This document shows positions 52,301 through 61,300 of a stretch of 64,000 nucleotides of DNA, piece by piece. The position numbers and the translations under genes are program-made. Source of the stretch: Eopsaltria australis (Eukaryota; Chordata; Aves; Passeriformes; Petroicidae); NCBI GenBank assembly GCA_034509425.1, contig JAVTVJ010000072.1, forward strand, positions 4,092,001-4,156,000, read 5' to 3'. Each line of letters starts with the position of its first letter. Position 1 is the stretch's first letter. The notes under the pieces are model-generated. The model was not told where the DNA came from and did no database searches. It was given only the letters and a program-made list of their open reading frames with translations.

Positions 52301-55300
52301 TATGTTCGTTATCTTAAAAATTTTATTAATCTTATATTGCATCCACTTTTTAGTGCTGTGGTTACCTTGTTTACATCCAATCAAAGCCTTGAATATATCC
52401 ATGTTACTGGTATTACCATTCATGATCTTTTTCATTTTCATCCAAACTCCAGCTTTCCAAAATCTCCTGATCTCTGTGATTCTCTCTTCTAACTAAAGCA
52501 AGTATTGCCTTCGTTTATCACATCTGCACTCTCATTCAGACGACTTCTAACTAGCCTCAAATACAAGATACTTGTGTTTGTATCTTTTTTTATTTCTTTA
52601 CAATGCTATTAAAATGTTAACAGACTTAGTGATATTCTCCCTGCTACTTTTGCGGTGAAGTGTCATGGACAGAGTGGATAGATGTGGAACACTTCCAGAC
52701 TCTCTATAAAATCATCATGCTGCAAGACCTCACAAAGTTATCAAATTCTAAAACTGTTTAACAGGATTACTCTGTCAGATTGACTCATGTGGAGAAAAGT
52801 AAATATTTAGCTGAGGGCTGAAAAGCTTGTGGTTTTCTTTTTAAGCCGTTTACTTTCTAAGCTAGCTCTGTGTGTGCAAGGCAATTGTTTTCCTATATGT
52901 TTGCTTTGCAGCCCAGTAACTTGCAATAATTTCCTACTGGTCTTGTATAAACTCTGTCCCACTAGAACTTGTGAGCTCCTAGCTTGGCACAATCCTTACA
53001 AACCTTCAGGAGGCACTGGGAGGATATTGTTCTTCAAGCTCCTCTTTTAGATTCTTGCTTGCTGAGTCTCTCTCTCATCCTTCTGTGATTTCTCCCAGGT
53101 GTGAAGCTTTTTCTTTCAAAATCAAGGATTCTTCCTTACAGAGGGCTACATGTGACTCAGTATGTAACAGCCAGGGAGATAAAAAACCAGGACCAAAACC
53201 AGCAGCTTTCCTTTGTGCTACCCCTCTGCTGCCCTCATTGTAATGATATAGTTTTGTGTGTATTTAGAAGGCAGGAAACAAATAGCTGTAATGTCATCAC
53301 TGAAAATTGTGCCACCACCCAAATCTTCTGATAACTAGAAACTTTTTTATAATTTCTGACCTGAATTTATTTATTCCTGTTTTATTCCAATTTATTCTTC
53401 CAGCAACTATTTTTACTTAAATAGCACTTCTACCCAATGTTTTTACATAAACCATTTATATTTCCTCCCAGTTACTTAATGATGGGTTAAACAGGCTGAG
53501 TGGAAGATGAGGGCTGACTTGATTTTTAACAAAATATGAAGATAATAGTGAACACAGATTGGCCAATTTCTACATTTATAAATGGGAAAAAAAGAAGGTC
53601 ATCAACTCTTTAGATCCTGATTTTAAAACTTTCTTGTAGATTGCATTTTGTCATATATGTGTTATTTCTATGATGGAGTACAGAATTTCATGCACATTCT
53701 GAAAGACAGTTTTTTTCTTCCAGAAATATTTGGGTATGCCACACTCCAAGATAAAAGCAATATAGATGTTATTTCTTATGCTAAAATATTTAAAAATTTA
53801 ACTCATGAGAGAAGCTTTTTCTAGCAAATTATTGATTTCAAATTAAGGTCTTGTGTGTATATATATCACTGAATAATAGAATGCTTTCAGCAGGAGGGGT
53901 CCTTAAGGATGATCTAGCTCCAACCCCTCTCCATGGGGCCACCTTCTGCTAGACCAGGTTGCTCAGAGCCCCATCCAGCCTGGCCTTGAGCACTTCCAGG
54001 CTTGGGGTGTTCACAGCTTCTCTGGGCAACCTGTTCCAATCTAAACCTACTCTCTTGCAGTTTAAAGCCATTCCCTCTTGTCCTATCGCTCTATGCCCTT
54101 GTAGAAAGTCCATTCCCAGCTTTTTTTAAGCCCCCTTCAGGCCACAATAAGGTCTAGAAAGTGCTATAAGGTCTGTCTGGAGCCTTCTCTTCTCCAGGTT
54201 GAACAACCCCAACCCTCTCAGCCTGTCTTCATACAGAAGAATGTATATAAGGCTGTATATAATTATATACACATATATAAAATAGATATGAAAACCCTGC
54301 CATTCCGGCTTAATATTAGGAATATTCTCTTCTCTCTAATGAGATAAAAAAGAGGAAGCATAGGTGTTTCCTTTATTGTCCTCCTCAAGGATAGCCATAA
54401 ATAAGACATATATTATCTTTATTCAGTTATGGTTTGTCTCAGCCTATGAATTCACGCTGTCATTGTCTGCCTATCTTTTGAATTCTGGACTATCAGTTCC
54501 TCTACTTTTTCTCTTTGTGCATTTTACCCTTTCTCACTGTTAATCATGCCTCTTCCTCAGACTGCTTCATACATTTTCCACTTACCTGCCTTCCTTTTGT
54601 AATATTTCCTGTGCTGATGCTAAGTAATGTCTATGATCCAGGATTTGTCTGTCACCACTGTTATCATAGGAGGTCATCACCTATCCTTTTTAAAACCTGT
54701 ATCTTCAAGTGAGTGTTGAAAAATTTAAGATAGAAAATAGTATTGGATGTTTTATAGTATTGTTTTTACCTGAGAAATTCAGATGCTATTTATTAAATCT
54801 AGATGGGTTAAGATTGTTTCTAGATCATGCTATTCTTCAGATTATTCTCTCAAATATAAGGATATAGCATTATCCCTACATTCTCTACCAATGGATGAAG
54901 TTCTGAATTTCTCCAAAGGTTGAGTTTTTTTGGAAACCAGGTTTTGGTTGAGGTATATGTTCATCCTGGATCCACAGTAAAATCGTAGAGATTATTAAGC
55001 TTTTTTCAGATGCTTTTAAATGTAAGACCCTTTTCAAAATGCTTATGCTCTATACAACATGTTTCTTGAAATATTCACAGTGTCAGGGAGAAAATAACTG
55101 GATAATATGTTGCTAAATGACAGATTAATATCTATTATGATGTATGAAATACAGTAATTCCCTTGTATTTGTGGGAGTAGTTATGGAAAAGATTAGAAGT
55201 CCTACAGCTTCAAGGGTGTGGTCTCTTTCTAGAATATTGCTAGAATTCGTTACATTTTTAGTCCTCTGAAATTGAAGGAAAGGATAGCTGAGGGCTTGTA

Positions 55301-58300
55301 AAAGCCACTGGAACATGAACTGCACTTCCACCAGTTCACACAAAAAATTCTATGTTTTTAAAACTATTTTTTTTTTTTCAATACAAGGAGGAGTTACTCT
55401 TATAGGATGTGCAAGTGACAACACACCTTTCTGTTCTGATCATTAAAACTAAGCAAGTCCAATTTGTTTCCTCACTGTAGAAACTATGATGAACAAGATG
55501 CTTAACAGCTCAGCAAGTAAACAGATTGACCTGTTGACACAACTTGTAGTAAATATCTCTTCCTGTGTGTTACTGGACCGTTTCCAGCCTTTTGACTCTA
55601 TAGAGAAATTGGAGGAGAAGGCTCATGAACTCATGCAGGAAAATAATCTTTTGGCTAGTAAGTACCTTATGTAAAATGTATTTTTACAGAAAATTTTAGA
55701 CTTTGTAGTTGTTGTCTGTGTTTATTGATAAGGTAGGTTAAGGTTGCACAGTTTCAAAGCGTGCATTAAATCACATATAGTACAGTCAAAAGAAAGCACA
55801 TTTGAATGCTCTAATGTAAGCTGGAAAGACTAATTATATTGTTTTAACTGTGGAATGGCCAAAAGAATACTTGAAGTCTCTTATTTCTATAAAAGTATTT
55901 AAAAGAATGGTCATAAATATTTAAAGAAGAAAAAGATTAAAAAAATGTTTAATACTGAGGAAACGTAACAAGATGAGAAGATCATCTAGTTAATCAAGTT
56001 TACATCCTCTCAAAATTTATTTTTTATATTCCTGACTATTCAAAAAGGAGGAAAGAAAGGGGTTTTGATAACATTTATGCTTAAACCAACACCTCTAAGA
56101 AATTAGCTTGTTTATTCAGAGTAAATAAATTCTTAAGGAATATATTTTCTTCCCTGGGATTACACTTTTTCTCTTTTTCCTGTATTATATGATTATTGCT
56201 GAGAAATGATTAATTTTAATAAAGATTTTAAAAGGCAAGAATATTTTCCTTAGCATACACATTTGTCTTTCAGAAAATTTTGTATGCTACATGTAGCTTT
56301 TCCAAAAGAGAGGCCCTCTTCAGTCTATGAAAAGTGTTCCACAATATTTTTCCACTGTCATTTTGGGTTTTTTTGTCCCCCCTTATGCCTAGAAGTGTAC
56401 AACAGAAGACATGAGAAAGCATTTGTAAAGAAAACTGCAGGAAACTGCCCAGTCTGGAATCCATGCTTGTTTTGTGATCTGCACAGTACCCTGGCAATTG
56501 CCATCCTCTATCAATATAAAACAGGTGATACCTTGAGATAAGGAAAATTGCTCAGGAGTACTTTGGTGATGGCAAAGTGTTTGTCCCTTCAAGGAAAGAA
56601 ATGGACAAATAAATCTTGGCCCTCAGAAAACTGAATTATCAAATTCTAGATCCATTTTTCTTCCACTTACCTAGGGGAGGGTCGTATGCTAATATAAGCT
56701 AAGATATTTCTTGTGAGTATTTTTCAGTACTCTGGCCTTATTAACTCTTCACATTATTAGGGAGAGAGAAGATGGCATTGTAAGGAATCTAATGTGTCCA
56801 ACATGTCAATGTTACATGCTCTAATGTAGACATACATTCCTCTCCATATAAAGATATTAAACTGGAATGGATTTTTCCGTTCTTTGTGGTCTTCAGAGCT
56901 TTTATAGCTTCATGGAATGTCTTAGAAAATCAACTATTTGTATAAATAGAAAAATGAGGTTGACTATTTGAGAGAAATGAGATTTGCAGTAAAGTATTCT
57001 CTATTTTATTATCGTTCAGAGAACCAGACAGTAGGTAAGATATCTCTTCCTTTTCCCAAGGAAGAAAAGGGCAACATTTAGCATTTATCCAGAGGTCCTA
57101 GAAACTCTGGGTCATCCAAAAAGAGAAAACAAGCAGTTTCATGTGTTTGGCTTCATCTTTATAGCTGCATATTAGGCTTTCATCTGTTTGGCTGGGTTTT
57201 TTTTTTTTTCATTTATACAGAGCTAGAGAAAACAAACATGCAAATTCTGCTGTCCTAAACTAGAAGTTTTGCAATTGACTTGAAGATTAATGTCAGAGTA
57301 AATTTTAGTGGGTTGGCACTGTTTACTTTGTCATCTGCTTATGGAAGTTGTTATCCTTTGATGCACAAATTTTATGGCTGCTGTTTTTACTATGTAACTG
57401 ATACCAGTCCCCCAAAAAGGGCTAAATGTGGATGCTAAGAGAAAACTGCAGTTCAAAAAAAGACAAATCACCTCAGATAAAAATGATTGTTACAAACCCA
57501 TTTATCATGTGAATAATCTTTTACATTTCATATTCATGAACATGCAAAATGTGTCTCTGAAACCCACCATTTTTGGGCTTGGTATCAAGTAAGTTTGGAG
57601 GCCTGCCCTGACAGATTAATGCATCCTATATCATATGGTAATTAGCCATGAGTTAGCTACAGAAATAGCATAAATTATATAAGCTTAGTTATGAAGCTTC
57701 CTTTCTTCTTGTGTCAGGTATCATCTTCAATACACCAGAGGAAAAGAAGCAAGATTCTAGGAATCTCCTTCCAAGGCACATTTCTTATACAATTAGAACC
57801 AGTGTTCTATACAGCATGAGAACAGATTTGATTAAAAACCCAACATGGAAATCCCATCCCCACAAGTTGCCAGCTGATGGGTTTAAATACAACCATGTCT
57901 TTATTCCTCTTCAAGACATGATTGAAAGGGCAATTATTTCAGCACAGACTGGGACAGACACCTCAGAGACAGCAATTCAGGTGCAAGCCATGCCTTACCC
58001 TTGTCATACCAGTGACCTGTAAGTAAACTTTAAACTTTTTAATTTGTTGCATTATCCTTGTTAGATTAATTCTAGAGAACTTAGGATCCTACTAGGTTCC
58101 CACTTTTTAGTGGGTGAATGTATATCTCCCCACAGGATTAAACTAATACATGCAATACCAGAGTATTACAATATAGCAAATATTGTCTAACAGCTGTGTT
58201 TACCATAACATGTTATACAACATTTGTCTGGCAAACGACCCCATACAAAATGTTTGCAGCCATAATGTGCAGTAGTCCGCTGGACAGAGGCTGTGTCAAC

Positions 58301-61300
58301 ATAGTGTTCAATTAGATTATTCTAAGAGATCCTTTTACAATCCTTAGTTGTCCTGTACACAAACTGTAAATTGGTGTCTTGAAGGGTGAAGTTGATGAAG
58401 CAAAATTGTAGAGTTGTCCTCTGTAAAATCATCAAAACATCCCAACTATTAGATTTTAAAATTAGTCAGCGGAAATAAGTTTGTTAAAGTGGAGTAAAAA
58501 TTGACTGGGTCATGTTATTTCTCACTGTCCAAACATATTAATTTGCCATTGACAAAAATCTGAATTTGTTTTTTATTTTGAATGGAGCCCTAAAGAGTAA
58601 TTATATCAGTTGTATTGTTTAAAATATTAATACATATAATAACAATATAAGAATATTGTACCAATACATACATTTAGTTACGTAAAAAATAAGTAATTCT
58701 AACCAGAACAGGAATAAATATTATTGCTCATATCAGATCTTATTTTGTGTATATTTTGAGAACAGTTCCAGTATTAACCTATTAACATTCTGCTAAAAAA
58801 AAGTTTACCTTTGGTGTCTGACAACTCTTCATATATGTTCTTTCATAGATTCTTGAACAACATAGGGTTTTTTTTCCCACTTATGATGATGTTAACATGG
58901 ATGGTTTCAGTTGCTGGTATGGTTCGTAAGCTGGTTTATGAAAGAGAAATTCAACTTGAAGAGGTAAGAGGTAGATCAACCTCTGAAAAGAAAATTTATA
59001 CATTTAAGTGCACTGAAACGAAAAACTTGTGAGGTACTTTTAAGTACTCATAATCCAGATGGCTTTGTTTTCACTTGTTTGCTCTGGGCAGTTGGATCTT
59101 GGGTTCTTGTTCTGGCTGCCAACTCAGATTCACAACATTATTTGAGAATCAGTATGCAAATATTATCCATGAGACAAAAAGAAACTAGCAAAAGTTGAAG
59201 CTTGAAAGTGTTATTTGGGAAGGCCTTGTGATTAGAATGACTTTTTGTTTGTATTCTTTCTCACATTTTGCTCTATGTTGTCTGTAATGATAAACTACCT
59301 AAAATGAGTTAAGAATTTGTCATGTACTGTGTAATTTTCAGAAATATAAGGGAGAGCATACAAAAAAAAATGATTATTATTTGATTCTATCCACGGCTAG
59401 TCTTCACAGGTGTTACGCATATGGCAGGACAGGGTCCTTGTGATACATTTACTTTAGGGATAAATACACTTTTAAAAAGAATTGTGCTGATATCCCTGTA
59501 TCAGCAGAATTACTGCTTGAGTGAGATTTTTAATTTGCAGAATTATTGAGGAGTTATCTACTTTCTCTAATTTTTCTGTTAAAAGAGAAACTTTTTAAAT
59601 GCTTCAAAATATTAAATCAATATTAATTTTGATGATCTTATGAGAATTGTTTCAGAGGTTTTATTAGATTGCATCCAAAAGCATTTTTTTTAGAAAAAGA
59701 GGGATGTACTTCATACCTGGCTAAATTATTACTTGCCTGGTAATACATAGAGGTTACAAACTGTATGTTTCTTTCAGAAGAGCAACAGGCCAAGTAAAAA
59801 ATATTTGTTTATACATTTCTATGGATATTCTCAGTACTTTTTAGAGCATAAAAAAGGCAGACTCCTCACTGGAAGAACCAGTAATGTGACATCTGGTCCT
59901 GAAATCCTGTGCATAAGAGTTGTTCTGAGAACTCTGACTCCTTGTGCTCATATGTGATGATTTCAGAGACTGCCCTGCTCAGGACAGAGTGCAGAACAAG
60001 GGAAAAGAAACAAGAAATTTAAGGGGAAGATGACATCCTTTGGAAAGCTGGTAGTGTGTCTTGGTGACATGTTTTATTTAAAAAAGAAAAACAAAAAAGA
60101 AGTTTGTTTCCTAAATTTAACTCTCTTTCCTATGTTACCTTGCAGTATATGAAGACAATGGGTGTGTATCCAGCCATTCATTTCTTTGCTTGGTTTTTGG
60201 AGAATGTTATTGTGCTCACAGTAAGCAGCTGTGCTCTGGCCATCATTTTAAAAGCAAGCGGTATCTTTGCTTATAGCAATGGCTTCCTTATCTTCCTTTT
60301 TCTTCTGGAATTTGGAGTTACAGTTATCATGTTAAGCTATTTTTTGGGAGCGTTTTTCAGCAGTGCCGATACAGCAGCTCTCTGTGCCAGCCTTGTCTAT
60401 ATGATCAGCTTTTTACCCTACATAGTTTTGTTGGTCTTGCAGAACCAGTTGAGTTTCACCAGCCAGATTATAATGGTAAATATTTCTTATTTTCTAATTT
60501 TTTCTCCTCCGACTATGCTGTGAATTTCTATAGTTTCAAAACTTCAGACCATAATGTACTTATTTTTTCTCATGTTTCTGTTTGCTTTTGTGATCATTGA
60601 AAATAAACCACACCAATAAATCTCTAGCTGAGAAAATATTTAGAAGGTAGAAAGGATGAAAAATACGTTGTCAGTGCAATTTTGTAAACTTACAGAAAAT
60701 ATCAGGAAGTTGCATTCGTCATGCTCATGAGTTTTCTTAATGTCTTCACTTCAAAATATTTGTAACATTAGTGTATTTTCAAGATCAGCTGATGACATGC
60801 CACTTTTCAAAAATAATTATTTGTTTGAAAGATTAGTTAGTGATTGATTTTCTGTTAAATATAATTGGAGAATTAATTAGAAATTTGTTCAACCATTTAA
60901 TCTGAGGTGTATGTTTCTTTGGTATAGATTCTTTAAAGGCCTTTCCTGTTCTATGCATTCCATAGGCTGTTTTATGTCTTAGTACTTTTGTAACATACTA
61001 TATCCCTGAATGTGGCATCAAATAGCACCATCATACAATGAAAATCATATTTCACACATTATGGCTTCCCTATTTCAAAATAACTCACTAAATTAAGCTG
61101 GTGGAATAATTCATACACTGTTAAAAAAATGCTCATTTTTTCAGTGTCAGTTGGTCAGATTAACGTTTTCCAGTATTAATAACTAGGTCAGTGGAGCTCT
61201 GTTAGGTCGAGCAAATACTACTAAGGTTTGTGGGGGACTAAGGTTAAAACATAAAAGGAAATAGCAACCATTAGTCTATGTGGAGAAAAAAAAAAGGTCT

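Larger units (their letters stand above)
49816..55480 (+). other. ABCA13 intron after exon 21 (5.7 kb)
   Basis: Holds a GC-rich unclassified block at about 50270-50620 and an antisense CR1 fragment at about 53866-54236. The rest is AT-rich and unassigned. Confidence 0.65.
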